Below are positions 7,911 to 16,483 of a DNA stretch of 64,000 nucleotides, one piece after another. A model generated the notes under the pieces. The model searched no databases, was not told where the DNA came from, and was given only the letters and a program-made list of their open reading frames with translations. This stretch comes from Treponema sp. Its GTDB lineage: Bacteria; Spirochaetota; Spirochaetia; Treponematales; Breznakiellaceae. Numbering within the stretch: the stretch's first letter is position 1; each line of letters begins with the position of its first letter. The position numbers were made by a program, and so were the translations under genes. The stretch lies in contig WRLP01000003.1 in NCBI GenBank assembly GCA_009777535.1, positions 1 through 64,000 on the forward strand. The letters are read 5' to 3'.

Positions 7911-8693
7911 ATGGATATATCAACAATTATTGGCATAGCCGGCACTTTTGGTTTGATAGTTTTTTCCTCCATTATTGGCGGAGGATCTCTTGCATCCCTT
8001 ATTGATCTGCCTTCATTCCTAATGGTAGCCGGCGGCTCTTATTTTGCCCTCTTAACAGCTTTTCCATTGAATGAGGGCCTGAGTACTTTCAGCGTTATTG
8101 GCCGTACATTCAGCGTACCTACATTTAACGAGCAGAGTATAATTCAGAAGATGATGGCATTCTCTGAAAAAGCCCGCCGCGAAGGTCTGCTGGCCCTGGA
8201 AGATGAGCTGGAAGATCTGGAAGATGAATTTATGAAAAAGGGCCTGCGCCTGGTCGTGGACGGTACCGATGCGACGATTATTCGTGATTTAATGGAACTG
8301 GAGTTAAGCCAGATACAGAGCCGTCATGCCAGCAAGATCAGTTTGATCAATATGTGGGCTACACTGGGCCCTGGCCTGGGAATGTTGGGAACCGTTATCG
8401 GTCTTATTGGTATGTTATCGAATCTGGAAGATAAAGCCTCCATCGGCCCCAACATGGCCCTCGCTCTTGTAACAACCCTTTACGGCTCGATGATTGCCAA
8501 CCTGGCGATGATACCCTGGGCCAATAAACTAAAGGGGCACGATGCCGGTGAAACCCTGGTCAAGGAAATGATCATCGAGGGAGTACTCTCGATTCAGGCC
8601 GGTGATAATACCAGAATTCTGGCCCTGAAACTTTTAGCCTATCTTAACCCCGTAACCCGCAGAGTTCTGGAAGCGGAACTGATAAAGGATTAA
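7911..8693 (+). CDS. motA: flagellar motor stator MotA
   Basis: A 260-residue stator protein with four predicted membrane helices: two near the N-terminus (about 5-25 and 33-52) and two near 148-170 and 182-202. The cytoplasmic loop between helices 2 and 3 carries the charged segment EKARREGLLALEDELE expected to contact FliG. The conserved WATLGPGLGMLGTVIGLIGML segment and the following ALVTTLYGSMIANL motif form the ion channel with MotB. MotA with MotB converts ion flow to torque on the periplasmic flagella. The ATG has AGGAG upstream; the stop is 2 bases before motB. Confidence 0.96.
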   Translation: MDISTIIGIAGTFGLIVFSSIIGGGSLASLIDLPSFLMVAGGSYFALLTAFPLNEGLSTFSVIGRTFSVPTFNEQSIIQKMMAFSEKARREGLLALEDELEDLEDEFMKKGLRLVVDGTDATIIRDLMELELSQIQSRHASKISLINMWATLGPGLGMLGTVIGLIGMLSNLEDKASIGPNMALALVTTLYGSMIANLAMIPWANKLKGHDAGETLVKEMIIEGVLSIQAGDNTRILALKLLAYLNPVTRRVLEAELIKD

Positions 8694-8695
8694 CA

Positions 8696-9427
8696 ATGGC
8701 CCGGAGGAAAAAGACAGACTCAGGTGAAGCAGGGGCAGGGTGGCTGACTACCTATGCCGACATGGTTACCCTGATGCTCTGCTTCTTTGCCATCCTTTTT
8801 AACCCCGACGAGACTACCCAGGCCCAGATGGAGCAAATCGCCACTTCCATGAGAACAGGCGGAATCGGCGCACTGGCCGGCGGCCTTACCCTTTCTTCCG
8901 GCCGCAGCGCGGATCTTGGAAATACAATCATGGCCCTGCCTTCGATGGAACGGGGCAGAAACCTTGGAACAGCCCTTCGCAGGGCGGTGAGTGTCTTTTC
9001 GCCTGAAATCCGCTCAAACAAGGTACGTGTAACGCACGACGAGCGCGGCCTTGTTATAACCCTTGCCTCCGACGCTTTTTTTAACCCGGCAAGCGCCAGG
9101 ATCAATATCGAGGCGACCAGGGATATACTCCTGCGTCTGGGAACATATATGGCCTCGGAAGAACTGCGCGGCAGAAGGTTCAGGATAGAAGGCCACACCG
9201 ATGCTGTCGATGTTGATCCGGACGGCCCCTGGGAAGATAACTGGCAGCTTTCTACCGAGCGTTCCAGGTCGGTGCTTCGCTATCTTTCGGAAATCGGCAT
9301 TGATGAGCGGCGTTTCCAAATTGCCGGTTTTGCCGATACAATGCCCATTTCAACTAACGAAACCCCCGAAGGCCGCGCCAACAACCGCCGTGTGGATATA
9401 ATTATTATTGACGACGGGCACCTGTAG
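8696..9427 (+). CDS. motB: flagellar motor stator MotB
   Basis: A 243-residue protein. The single N-terminal membrane helix contains the proton- or sodium-carrying Asp22 in WLTTYADMVTLMLCFFAILF. The C-terminal half is an OmpA/MotB peptidoglycan-binding domain with FRIEGHTDAVDVD and LSTERSRSVLRYL followed by RRVDIIIIDD. It anchors the stator to the cell wall. Its start is 2 bases after motA. In Treponema pallidum and Borrelia the operon continues with fliL, fliM and the export genes; here it stops at motB, and a repeat-rich spacer and a chemoreceptor locus follow. Confidence 0.96.
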   Translation: MARRKKTDSGEAGAGWLTTYADMVTLMLCFFAILFNPDETTQAQMEQIATSMRTGGIGALAGGLTLSSGRSADLGNTIMALPSMERGRNLGTALRRAVSVFSPEIRSNKVRVTHDERGLVITLASDAFFNPASARINIEATRDILLRLGTYMASEELRGRRFRIEGHTDAVDVDPDGPWEDNWQLSTERSRSVLRYLSEIGIDERRFQIAGFADTMPISTNETPEGRANNRRVDIIIIDDGHL

Positions 9428-9721
9428 GGCTCTTCCACGGCTACTGTAATTCCAAAATGCATTTGTAAATATTCTTGGGGGTCCTGTCCGGTGAACTCGC
9501 GTCCCTCGTTCGAGGGCCCGCAGTTCACCGGACACCCCGTGTTATATTTTCTGATGCATTTTGGAATTGCTAAAGCAGTGGAACGCTAACGTAGGGGAAG
9601 TCACGCCGTAAGCGCGTGCCGTGTTACATTTTCTTATTGACGAACGGAGTATACCCTTTATGCATTTTAGCATTGCAATAGCAGTGAAATACTGATGTAA
9701 TAAAAGCAAAAGGAGGAGTAA
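9428..9721. repeat. palindromic spacer after motB, relative of the 14.7-kb element
   Basis: This 294-base gap has no gene. The ends carry TTCCACGGCTA and later GCAGTGGAACGCTAACGTAGGGG, like the ends of the element at 14688-14955. Inside, CCAAAATGCAT at about 9452 pairs with ATGCATTTTGG at about 9553, and a strong hairpin lies at 9490-9535 (GTCCGGTGAACT..AGTTCACCGGAC, with a nested CCCTCG..CGAGGG). A second, weaker copy of the right end (TGCATTTTAGCATTGC) lies at 9660-9675. The hairpin lacks a T-run, so it is not a classic terminator, though it may stop or slow transcription after motB. Confidence 0.6.
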
Positions 9722-10627
9722 ATGAAAATAAAAGACAGGCGCGGCGCCTTGGTAAGGGGTAAAATAATAATACTTATCGTTATGTTTGTGTTAATCTTCC
9801 TGGCTTCCTGCCGGGAAAGAGAAATGGTAACCCTGCCGGTTTTGGCGGACTATGAATCGGCCGCTAATGGAACTGTGAGAAAAAATCTTAAAATAGGCCT
9901 TTCTCCGGGGCCGTACGGAGATATGTACCTGGATCTTATACAACCGCTGCTGGCGCCGCTGGGCTATACCGCCGAATTGATTTATTACAACGATTTTATC
10001 CGTCCCAATCTTGCCCTGGCGGAAGGGGGAGTGGATTTGAATATGTTCCAGCATTACCGCTACTTGAATAATTTTAAAATGGAGCATGATCTTTCTTTGA
10101 CAGCCATAACGGAAATTCCGACAGCTTCAATGGGAATATTTTCCAGGCGGTTCCGTACCATCGGCGCTTTAAGAAACGGCGCTGTCGCAACCATTCCCGA
10201 TGACAGCACAAATCGTTCCCGTGCGCTGCGGGTGCTGGACGCCGCAAAGATTATTACGTTGAATCCGTCCATTGATATGGCCAGAGCAGATATGGGCGAT
10301 ATTATCAGTAATCCTCTTAATATCAGATTTGTCCAATTGGAAGCCCAGCGTCTTGTTGAATCTCTGGGTACTAATGATTTTTCCGTTATAAATGGAAATT
10401 TTGCCATAAGCGGCGGGTTGAATTTTTCTGATGCGCTTTATGTTGAGGCTTTAGCAGAAAGTTATTACAACGTAATAGCTGTTAGAACAGAAGATTTAAC
10501 CGAACAATTTGTAAGAGATATAATTGCAGCCGTGCGCTCGGAAAGATATGTCAGTATGGTTACCGAACCAGGCGGGAAATATGCCGGCTTTCCAAGGCCG
10601 CGTTATTTTCTGGGCATGACAAGGTAA
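9722..10627 (+). CDS. MetQ/NlpA-like substrate-binding lipoprotein
   Basis: A 301-residue lipoprotein with lipobox LASC (Cys30) after a charged N-region and hydrophobic core. The mature part follows the NlpA/MetQ pattern: [12 protein letters not shown], then [20 protein letters not shown], then a turn of the [25 protein letters not shown] type, which is close to the MetQ signature. MetQ proteins bind methionine or a related small ligand and feed the MetNI importer. No metN or metI gene is near. Instead a chemoreceptor gene follows 13 bases downstream, so this protein may present its ligand to the receptor. The start has a strong AAGGAGGAG. Ligand unknown. Confidence 0.85.
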   Translation: MKIKDRRGALVRGKIIILIVMFVLIFLASCREREMVTLPVLADYESAANGTVRKNLKIGLSPGPYGDMYLDLIQPLLAPLGYTAELIYYNDFIRPNLALAEGGVDLNMFQHYRYLNNFKMEHDLSLTAITEIPTASMGIFSRRFRTIGALRNGAVATIPDDSTNRSRALRVLDAAKIITLNPSIDMARADMGDIISNPLNIRFVQLEAQRLVESLGTNDFSVINGNFAISGGLNFSDALYVEALAESYYNVIAVRTEDLTEQFVRDIIAAVRSERYVSMVTEPGGKYAGFPRPRYFLGMTR

Positions 10628-10640
10628 GAAGGGGGCAAAA

Positions 10641-12446
10641 ATGAAAGTTTCCGGAAAGTTATTAATCGGTTTTTCAATAGTTATTTCGCTGGCTGTAATC
10701 GTGGGCCTTATCGGTATAACCGGAATGAATATACTCAGAGCCAACGGACTTTCCATGTATGAAAATCAGGTTCTCAGTCTGGAGAATATCGGCAAAGCGG
10801 ACAGCCTTTTCAAAAAAATGCGTCTTGATGCACAGCAGGCGGTTATAAGCTGCTTTTATGACGATCAGAAAGGCGTTGCAGATATTCAGGAACAATTCGT
10901 AAAAGACGCAGCGGAATTTGAACACTGGTTAGGTATAACCAATGAACTTGCACATACCGGTGAGCTTTTGGAATTCTATAGTAAAATTATTGATTTATTC
11001 AAAAACTCGTTTCTGCCCGATGTTATAAATCTTGTTGAAGAAAGCATACGTGATATACCCGATCACAACAATAAGCTGTTTATTAATGTAATGTCAGCAT
11101 ACATCGATGAAATTGCCGACAGAATAGACATGCTGCTTGCCGGCCTGATAGCGTATAACTCGGCGCTGGCTAAACAAACAAGCGGAAGCAATGACCGCCT
11201 TACGCTGTTGTTTATTACCATCCTGGTACTGATGCTTGTTTTTGCGATTATTGCCGCAGTTATTGTGGCGACTATTATTATTAAAAGCGTAACAGCGCCC
11301 ATAAACCAATCGGTAAACGTATTGAAAGAACTTTCCAAGGGAGATTTTACGCGATATGTTCAGGGTAATTACCAGGGAGAATTTGCATTAATTAAAAATT
11401 CGGTAAACGACACGGTAGATAATATAAAGAGTATGATACTCAATATCAGAAAAGAAGCTAATGCCCTTTCTGATATTGGCATCGATCTTTCCGACAAAAT
11501 GAACGGGACAGCGGCGGCAATCAGGGAGATTGTTGCGAATATCCGGAATGTCAGGGCTCAGGTCATCAATCAAAGCGCCAGTGTTACGGAAACCAATGCT
11601 ACCATGGCGGGAATAACCACCAATATCAATAACCTGAACAAGCATGTGGAAGATCAGAGCGCCAGCGTTACGCAGTCGTCTTCTTCTATTGAACAGATGC
11701 TTGCCAATATCAAATCGGTTGCCGATACCCTGAATAAAAACAGCGATAATGTAATCACCTTAAAGGAAGCTTCGGAGATAGGCCGTACCGGACTGTCTGC
11801 GGTAGTTTCCGATATTCAGGAGATATCCCGTGAGTCCGAAGGCCTTATGGAAATAAATTCGGTGATGAACAACATAGCAAGCCAGACCAATTTATTGTCG
11901 ATGAATGCCGCTATCGAAGCGGCTCACGCAGGCGAGGCGGGCAGGGGGTTTGCCGTTGTTGCCGATGAAATTCGAAAACTGGCAGAAAATTCCGGCAAGC
12001 AGTCCAAGACCATCTCCACGGTATTAAAGAAAATGAAAAGCTCAATAGATAAGATTTCCCAGTCTACCGATAATGTTCTGAAAAAATTCGAGGCAATTGA
12101 TTCGAGTGTTCAAACAGTATCACAACAGGAAGAAAATATTACCCGTGCCATGGAAGAACAAAGCCAGGGAAGCAAGCAGGTTCTTCAGGCAATCGGCTAC
12201 CTAAACGATACTACCGGACATGTAAGGAACGGTTCCAATGAAATGCTAGTCGGGGCAAAGGAAGTTATCCGGGAAAGCGAGAATTTGGAAAAAGTGACCC
12301 AGCAGATTACCAATGGAATTAATGAAATGGCCGGCGGTGCAGACGAAATCAATTCGGCGGTGAGCCATATCAACGAGTTAAGCAGCAAAAACAGAAATTC
12401 CATCGATCTTTTAATGCAGGAAGTTTCGCGATTTAAGGTGGAATGA
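10641..12446 (+). CDS. methyl-accepting chemotaxis protein
   Basis: A 601-residue chemoreceptor. Membrane helices lie near residues 8-30 and 187-212, enclosing a helical periplasmic sensor of about 155 residues with few glycines, like a four-helix-bundle sensor. A HAMP domain follows (about 213-265), then the long signalling coiled coil. The hairpin tip at about 411-450 ([20 protein letters not shown] followed by [17 protein letters not shown]) is nearly the universal CheA/CheW contact sequence. There is no C-terminal NWxxF-type CheR tether. It lies 13 bases after the MetQ-like lipoprotein and probably forms an operon with it, suggesting indirect sensing through a binding protein. Confidence 0.95.
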   Translation: MKVSGKLLIGFSIVISLAVIVGLIGITGMNILRANGLSMYENQVLSLENIGKADSLFKKMRLDAQQAVISCFYDDQKGVADIQEQFVKDAAEFEHWLGITNELAHTGELLEFYSKIIDLFKNSFLPDVINLVEESIRDIPDHNNKLFINVMSAYIDEIADRIDMLLAGLIAYNSALAKQTSGSNDRLTLLFITILVLMLVFAIIAAVIVATIIIKSVTAPINQSVNVLKELSKGDFTRYVQGNYQGEFALIKNSVNDTVDNIKSMILNIRKEANALSDIGIDLSDKMNGTAAAIREIVANIRNVRAQVINQSASVTETNATMAGITTNINNLNKHVEDQSASVTQSSSSIEQMLANIKSVADTLNKNSDNVITLKEASEIGRTGLSAVVSDIQEISRESEGLMEINSVMNNIASQTNLLSMNAAIEAAHAGEAGRGFAVVADEIRKLAENSGKQSKTISTVLKKMKSSIDKISQSTDNVLKKFEAIDSSVQTVSQQEENITRAMEEQSQGSKQVLQAIGYLNDTTGHVRNGSNEMLVGAKEVIRESENLEKVTQQITNGINEMAGGADEINSAVSHINELSSKNRNSIDLLMQEVSRFKVE

Positions 12447-12452
12447 CGGTTT

Positions 12453-12836
12453 CTAGGCGGCGATGTTAAAAAGTGCGCCCGAGACCGGAGCAATGGTAAA
12501 GCTGGGTGTTGCGGCAGCGGCTGCCTGAATCTGTCTTTGGTACTGTTCTATCAGAGCATCGGCGCGCCTTTCTTCGCTGGCCGCCTGTTCCCCTTCGTAC
12601 CGGGAGGGCTGCTTTTTCATTCTGACAAGCTGCTCGATAAGGGTGTCGAGAATTTTCAGCTTGGAGATATTGACGCCCTGAATGCCATCGGGAGCGGGGA
12701 CGCCGGAAACATGCTTAAAGTGGGAATAAATATAGTTTGAAGGCGAAACCGGCAGGGACATTCTTCCGCTTGCGGCCGCGCTAATGGCGTATCCAATGCT
12801 GGGAAATGTGTGGTATGGAACGGCTCCGATATTCAC
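12453..12836 (-). CDS. conserved-looking small protein, function unknown
   Basis: A 127-residue protein read from GTG, with AGGAG 6 bases upstream. There is no signal peptide or membrane helix. The middle part (ISKLKILDTLIEQLVRMKKQ..RRADALIEQYQRQIQAAAA) is probably two amphipathic helices, and the C-terminus is alanine-rich and hydrophobic. I do not recognise a family. It converges with the chemoreceptor gene (7 bases between the stops) and is preceded on its own strand by the solute-binding lipoprotein gene, 51 bases away. Secretion or flagellar proteins can have such short helical forms, but that is speculation. Confidence 0.6.
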   Translation of the reverse strand: MNIGAVPYHTFPSIGYAISAAASGRMSLPVSPSNYIYSHFKHVSGVPAPDGIQGVNISKLKILDTLIEQLVRMKKQPSRYEGEQAASEERRADALIEQYQRQIQAAAAATPSFTIAPVSGALFNIAA

Positions 12837-12887
12837 TTTATTCTCCTGCTTTGAGTATCGGAATGGCGGGGCCTATTATTAAGGGTT

Positions 12888-14123
12888 TTAACGCTCTATC
12901 CGCGTCCAGTCGGCGATGCGTCTTTCCAGAGGGTAAACGGCATCCGCACTTTCGCTGCGGGAGCGGTCGTGAAGATAGGGAAGAATCAATCTTTCTTTTA
13001 TAACAGTCCAGTTACCCGGAAGGTTGTCGGCGGGGAATAGAAATTCGGCCGGGGGCATGCGCCCCAAAAGGCCGGTGTAAAAACGCGGGAATATTTGCTC
13101 TGTTACGGGACGCAGGGCAGAGAAACCGCCGCAGATACCAAACACAGTTTCGTCCATGCGGTTTGCCCTTGAGCTTTCCAGAAGCTGCTGCTGGGTTTCT
13201 GTCTGAAAAAACCAGTTAATAAATGCGGCCGCCGCCCTGGGAGATTTGCCTTTCCTGGGTATGCCAAGGTAAACAGTATCGTCGGTCAGCGGAATCCTGT
13301 TCTGTTCCGAAACCCAGCGGTAGTCCAGGCTGCCGCGGCTGTCTTCGCTAAGTGTGAAAAATGAGCTGCTTTCCATATAGCTGAAAAGTATACGGCCCGA
13401 TTGAACAAGCTTGGCGGGAGGATCAAAAAAGTATTTGAAAGTAAAATCTTCTACCGATTGACTGCTGGTATTTATTTCATAATTCCAGTTATATACAAAG
13501 CGCATGGAGCGATCCAGGGCTGCGGTATCCCAGGCTATCGGAGATGCTTCCCTGAATGATGTGTTAAAAAGGACGACGGCAGCATAAAGAAAATCATTAT
13601 TCCAGATAGGGGAAAAACCCATTTGCGTGTAAGCGCCGTTATTTTCAGTATTATAACCCCTGCCCATCATTTTTAATTCTTCGAATCCTATTGTGAAAGG
13701 ATTTGAAATACCTTCAGCCTTTTCCCTGGTAAATATGACAGCCGGGGCATTAAAAGATACCGGCAGCAGGTATTGCCTCCTTCCTATTTTTCCCACGGAC
13801 AAAAGCCGGGGATAAAAAATGCTGTCCGACAGTTTATTGGCTCCGAAATAATTATTCATGGACTTGAAATATGTCCCGGTTTGGGAATTTTTAAGCCAGC
13901 TTCCGACTATGATGTCGGGGCGGATATTTGAGTTTTTTAGTTCTGCGGCGGGAAAATCAAAATATCTTATTTCAACCTTGTATTGCCCCTGGGCTGTATT
14001 AAAATATTCGCCATAAAACGCCAATTCGGGGCGATCTGTCCAGATTAATGCCGTCGTATTTCCATTACAGGAAAGCAATGCCGCCGCAGCGGTTAAAAAT
14101 ACCCAAAAAAACGAAAAGCGCAT
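12888..14123 (-). CDS. extracellular solute-binding lipoprotein, family 1 type
   Basis: A 411-residue lipoprotein with lipobox LLSC at Cys19. The organisation is that of family 1 (sugar/oligosaccharide) binding proteins: 'WTDRPELAFYGEYFN' at the first strand, 'RPDIIVGSW' for the hinge contact, 'LPVSFNAPAVIFTREKAEG' and a later 'DTVYLGIPRKGKSPRAAAAFINWFFQTETQQQLLES', the usual hinge and C-lobe helix of such proteins. They deliver ligand to an ABC permease pair, but no permease gene is near, so it works with a distant transporter or as a sensor. It is transcribed toward the 127-residue gene and divergently from the 14.2-kb gene. Confidence 0.82.
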   Translation of the reverse strand: MRFSFFWVFLTAAAALLSCNGNTTALIWTDRPELAFYGEYFNTAQGQYKVEIRYFDFPAAELKNSNIRPDIIVGSWLKNSQTGTYFKSMNNYFGANKLSDSIFYPRLLSVGKIGRRQYLLPVSFNAPAVIFTREKAEGISNPFTIGFEELKMMGRGYNTENNGAYTQMGFSPIWNNDFLYAAVVLFNTSFREASPIAWDTAALDRSMRFVYNWNYEINTSSQSVEDFTFKYFFDPPAKLVQSGRILFSYMESSSFFTLSEDSRGSLDYRWVSEQNRIPLTDDTVYLGIPRKGKSPRAAAAFINWFFQTETQQQLLESSRANRMDETVFGICGGFSALRPVTEQIFPRFYTGLLGRMPPAEFLFPADNLPGNWTVIKERLILPYLHDRSRSESADAVYPLERRIADWTRIER

Positions 14124-14201
14124 GGAAGAATCCTATTTTGCTCTGTATCAGCTTGTCAAGGCCGCTTATAAAGTTGTATGATTGTAGAACGGAGGATATT
14201 T

Positions 14202-14684
14202 TTGGATCGGGTAAGAGATGCCCAGGTTGTCAGGCTGATCGAGCAGATTGGCGAACATTACCGGGCAAATATTTCAAATCGCTTTCTCAGACCTGCCTTG
14301 CTTCAGCTTCCTCTGGATAAAATGGCCTGGGATCAGATTGAAATTCTAACAGAAAAAATTGAACAATTCCGGTATCAGGGTTTTGATCTTGATGAGCTTT
14401 ACAAGCAGGTAGCCGCCGCTGCCCGCTTTGTCTATATCGCCAGGAATGAGTTGCTTCCAACCCTTAGGGGCCGGCTTGCCACGAGCATGGGAGGGCCGGA
14501 CAAGGTGCTGAGGGATATGGCGGTAAATAATTTTGCTTCCAATTTACAGCTTTTTGCTGATCTCCTTAATGAATTATACGTAAATTTAGTAAATTTAGAT
14601 AAAAATCTTTCTAAAGGACGCAAACCGCTTTATTTGCAAATGCCGGAACTGAATGATATCGGCCGCCAGCTTGTTGGTATGTAG
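14202..14684 (+). CDS. helical protein of unknown function
   Basis: A protein of about 160 residues. The start is taken as TTG 14202 because GGAGG lies 6 bases before it, while an upstream in-frame ATG at 14178 has no ribosome site and would add eight residues. The protein is nearly all alpha-helical, without signal or membrane segment: VRDAQVVRLIEQIGEHYRAN, LPLDKMAWDQIEILTEKIEQ and a C-terminal part ending in LNDIGRQLVGM. I do not recognise the family. It is divergent from the sugar-binding lipoprotein, and a repeat element begins 4 bases after its stop. Confidence 0.7.
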   Translation: MDRVRDAQVVRLIEQIGEHYRANISNRFLRPALLQLPLDKMAWDQIEILTEKIEQFRYQGFDLDELYKQVAAAARFVYIARNELLPTLRGRLATSMGGPDKVLRDMAVNNFASNLQLFADLLNELYVNLVNLDKNLSKGRKPLYLQMPELNDIGRQLVGM

Positions 14685-14687
14685 GGG

Positions 14688-14955
14688 CTTTTCCACGGCT
14701 ATGGCAGCTGCAAAAATATATGCCTAAAACATAATATAAAGCGGTACGCAAAGCCCTTTCTCGGGCTGACGGTCTGATAGACATCTTTTTTTTCTGTAAA
14801 ACTAGATAAACTGTTATCGAGATTCTTTATTGTGTAGTTCACTTTTTTATAACCACGCCGATGCCCTCGGCAGGGCTTTGCGTACCGCTTGCATTGTATT
14901 TTTTGGGCATATATTTTTGAAACAGCTATAGTAGTGAAACACCTGCGTAGGGGGT
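14688..14955. repeat. MITE-like palindromic element, copy A
   Basis: About 268 bases with long imperfect terminal inverted repeats. The left arm at 14688-14758 (GCTTTTCCACGGCTA.., ATATATGCC, AAGCGGTACGCAAAGCCCT) pairs with the right arm at 14871-14943 (AGGGCTTTGCGTACCGCTT, GGGCATATAT, GCTATAGTAGTG). The first ~170 bases are nearly identical (about three differences by eye) to the reverse complement of 16615-16785. The centre contains GGCTGACGGTCTGATAGACA, also kept in copy C. No open frame is supported, so this is probably a non-autonomous mobile element or an RNA-forming repeat. Confidence 0.85.
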
Positions 14956-15018
14956 GATACAAACTACTCCTTAAAAAGGAATTTTTTCACCCCCCACCGG
15001 CGTTTAATTGCAGAAAAT
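14956..15018. other. short spacer before the cassette
   Basis: Noncoding. It holds an inverted pair (GGGGTGA near 14952 and TCACCCCCC near 14987) around TACTCCTTAAAAAGGAATTTT, which could fold into a stem with an inner AAGGAATTT segment. It lies downstream of the minus-strand lipoprotein gene and may act as its terminator. Confidence 0.35.
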
Positions 15019-15032
15019 GGTGCCTGGCACCG
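15019..15032. repeat. GGTGCCTGGCACC palindrome, left of cassette
   Basis: A perfect 13-base palindrome flanked by AAAAT on the left. The same word recurs at 16250-16262, as a one-base variant at 15993-16004, and inside flgE. Confidence 0.8.
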
Positions 15033-15036
15033 CTCC

Positions 15037-15975
15037 CTACTTCGGCGGGTGGATTTCATCCATTTTTTGCTGTGCTCTAGGTGTAGCATATCGGATATCA
15101 GCGTTATTAAAACAAGGAAAAACACGATCCTCACCAATATTGACCAAAACAACACCCTCTTTTTCCGGATCCAACCCTTCCGGGTCATAGTCATGGTATT
15201 TATCTCCTCCACGTTCATACCAGGATTCAGTTAGCCCACCTATAAATGCCCTCCAAACCTGAGTAGCATGACTTCCAATCTGTCCGTTACTACATGCCGC
15301 AGCACTGCAACGTTTACCACTTTCAGCACCCAAGCCGGCGGCGCTGTAATACTTTTTCCTTATATTGCGGCTACAATCCCCGACTAAATCACATTCGGGG
15401 TCGGGGTGGAGAGAGTCAAGGAACCTTGTTGTTACAGTTTCGGCCTTTTGGCGGTCGGCATCGCTTATACAAGGATACACTTCGTTGCCGTCATATGTCG
15501 TAGTATATGCGGGGTCCTGGGCAGTTTCAAGTGTTTCATGGAATGCACTGTTGTTGCGGCCATACCATGAACTCCAAATATTGGCATCATACAATGTTTC
15601 GGCAGTGGCAACATGTGCTGTCGGATGCAGGCATTCCTCGTCTTCACAGATGTACTGGGAGTGCTCAAGCATTTTGACCCTGCTTAGTTTGGTTTTTTCA
15701 ATACAATCCTCGTCCAAGCATGGAACATTCAATGCCGGTTTGATGGGGACTTCCCTGTCAATGTATTCGATTATGGTTTTAGGCTCAGCTTCACATTGGG
15801 TAAAAAGGGCAAAGCATAAAAGAGCGGAAAAGATTAGAGCTAATACAGAACATTTGGGAGGCGAAGCGCCGGTAAAATTTTTCGGGCTTTTCCTGGAACC
15901 CCCTCGCCCGCCCACAGGGCCGACATAGCCGTGAGTGCAATTACCCGAAGTTTTGATATTTCTAATCTTACTCAT
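15037..15975 (-). CDS. Cys-rich lipoprotein-like orphan in a repeat-bounded cassette
   Basis: A 312-residue protein from ATG 15975, which has AGGAG 6 bases upstream. After a basic, glycine-rich 45-residue leader comes a hydrophobic segment ending in a lipobox-like FALFTQC near residue 60, so it may be exported and lipid-modified despite the long N-region. The mature part has at least ten cysteines in spaced pairs (CLDEDC, CEDEEC, CDLVGDC, CSAAAC) and acidic DPE/DPEG motifs, suggesting disulfides or metal binding outside the cytoplasm. I recognise no family. Codon use is unlike the neighbouring genes. It lies between two copies of a 12-13-bp palindrome and, further out, between inverted repeat elements, so it is probably an acquired cassette. 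Confidence 0.6.
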   Translation of the reverse strand: MSKIRNIKTSGNCTHGYVGPVGGRGGSRKSPKNFTGASPPKCSVLALIFSALLCFALFTQCEAEPKTIIEYIDREVPIKPALNVPCLDEDCIEKTKLSRVKMLEHSQYICEDEECLHPTAHVATAETLYDANIWSSWYGRNNSAFHETLETAQDPAYTTTYDGNEVYPCISDADRQKAETVTTRFLDSLHPDPECDLVGDCSRNIRKKYYSAAGLGAESGKRCSAAACSNGQIGSHATQVWRAFIGGLTESWYERGGDKYHDYDPEGLDPEKEGVVLVNIGEDRVFPCFNNADIRYATPRAQQKMDEIHPPK

Positions 15976-15992
15976 TTATTTCTCCTTTTATA

Positions 15993-16004
15993 GTGCCAGG
16001 CACC
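15993..16004. repeat. GTGCCAGGCACC palindrome, right of cassette
   Basis: The 12-base core of the GGTGCC(T/A)GGCACC palindrome with one outer base changed. It lies just upstream of the orphan gene's ribosome site, so it may also be in its promoter or leader. Confidence 0.75.
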
Positions 16005-16338
16005 GTTTTTCCCCGCATATAAAAGCGGAGAATGTTAAGAATGCTGGGTACGCTATGCGTAGCGTGTTATTTGCTAAATACGACCAAACTACGCTAGATA
16101 TGGGGGGGGGGTAGAACTACAATTTCGTATAACACTTTGCCGCCGCTTGCATCAATGCATAAGGCCGGGGAAAACAGGCTGTGGGCGGGTAAATTGCCTA
16201 CCATTGGAAAATAATACCAGCTTTTGAATGAAAGCGCAAGTAAAAAATGGTGCCTGGCACCGAACGGCGGTGAAAAATACACTTGCGCCGGAACACTCCG
16301 CCGAGGCACGACAGTGCCGAGGTTCCCCAGCCGAGGGC
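16005..16338. other. noncoding repeat-rich spacer
   Basis: No gene is supported. It contains a GTACGCTATGCGTAGCGTG palindrome near 16048-16066, a run of ten G at about 16101-16110, one GGTGCCTGGCACC palindrome, and the first copy of a 25-base direct repeat ending TTGCGCCGGAAC. It probably consists of repeat debris between the cassette and element B. Confidence 0.6.
16250..16262. repeat. GGTGCCTGGCACC palindrome, third copy
   Basis: A perfect 13-base palindrome with the same AAAAT left flank as the copy at 15019, so the two copies share about 18 bases. Confidence 0.75.
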
Positions 16339-16483
16339 ATGCCCTATGTCAGCGTTCCACTGCTGCGGCAGTTTCAAAAATATATGCCCAAAAAATACAA
16401 TGTAAGCGGTACGCCGCGGCGCGCACGCAAGCCTAAAGGCTTGCTGCCGTTTTTACTGTGAAAAATTCACTTGCGCCGGAACG
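16271..16483. repeat. 25-base direct repeats overlapping element B
   Basis: GTGAAAAATACACTTGCGCC plus GGAAC starts near 16272 and recurs near 16459 with one change (ACAC to TCAC). The left end of element B lies between the two copies. The second copy lies in the segment that interrupts element B, so the interruption may come from recombination or insertion of a neighbouring repeat. Confidence 0.6.

Noticed and set aside
9490-9535. Classic terminator after motB.
   Set aside because: The stem is strong, but there is no T-run on either side.
15365-15928. Plus-strand open frame of 187 residues across the cassette.
   Set aside because: It is antisense to the lipoprotein gene, has no ribosome site and no protein-like features.
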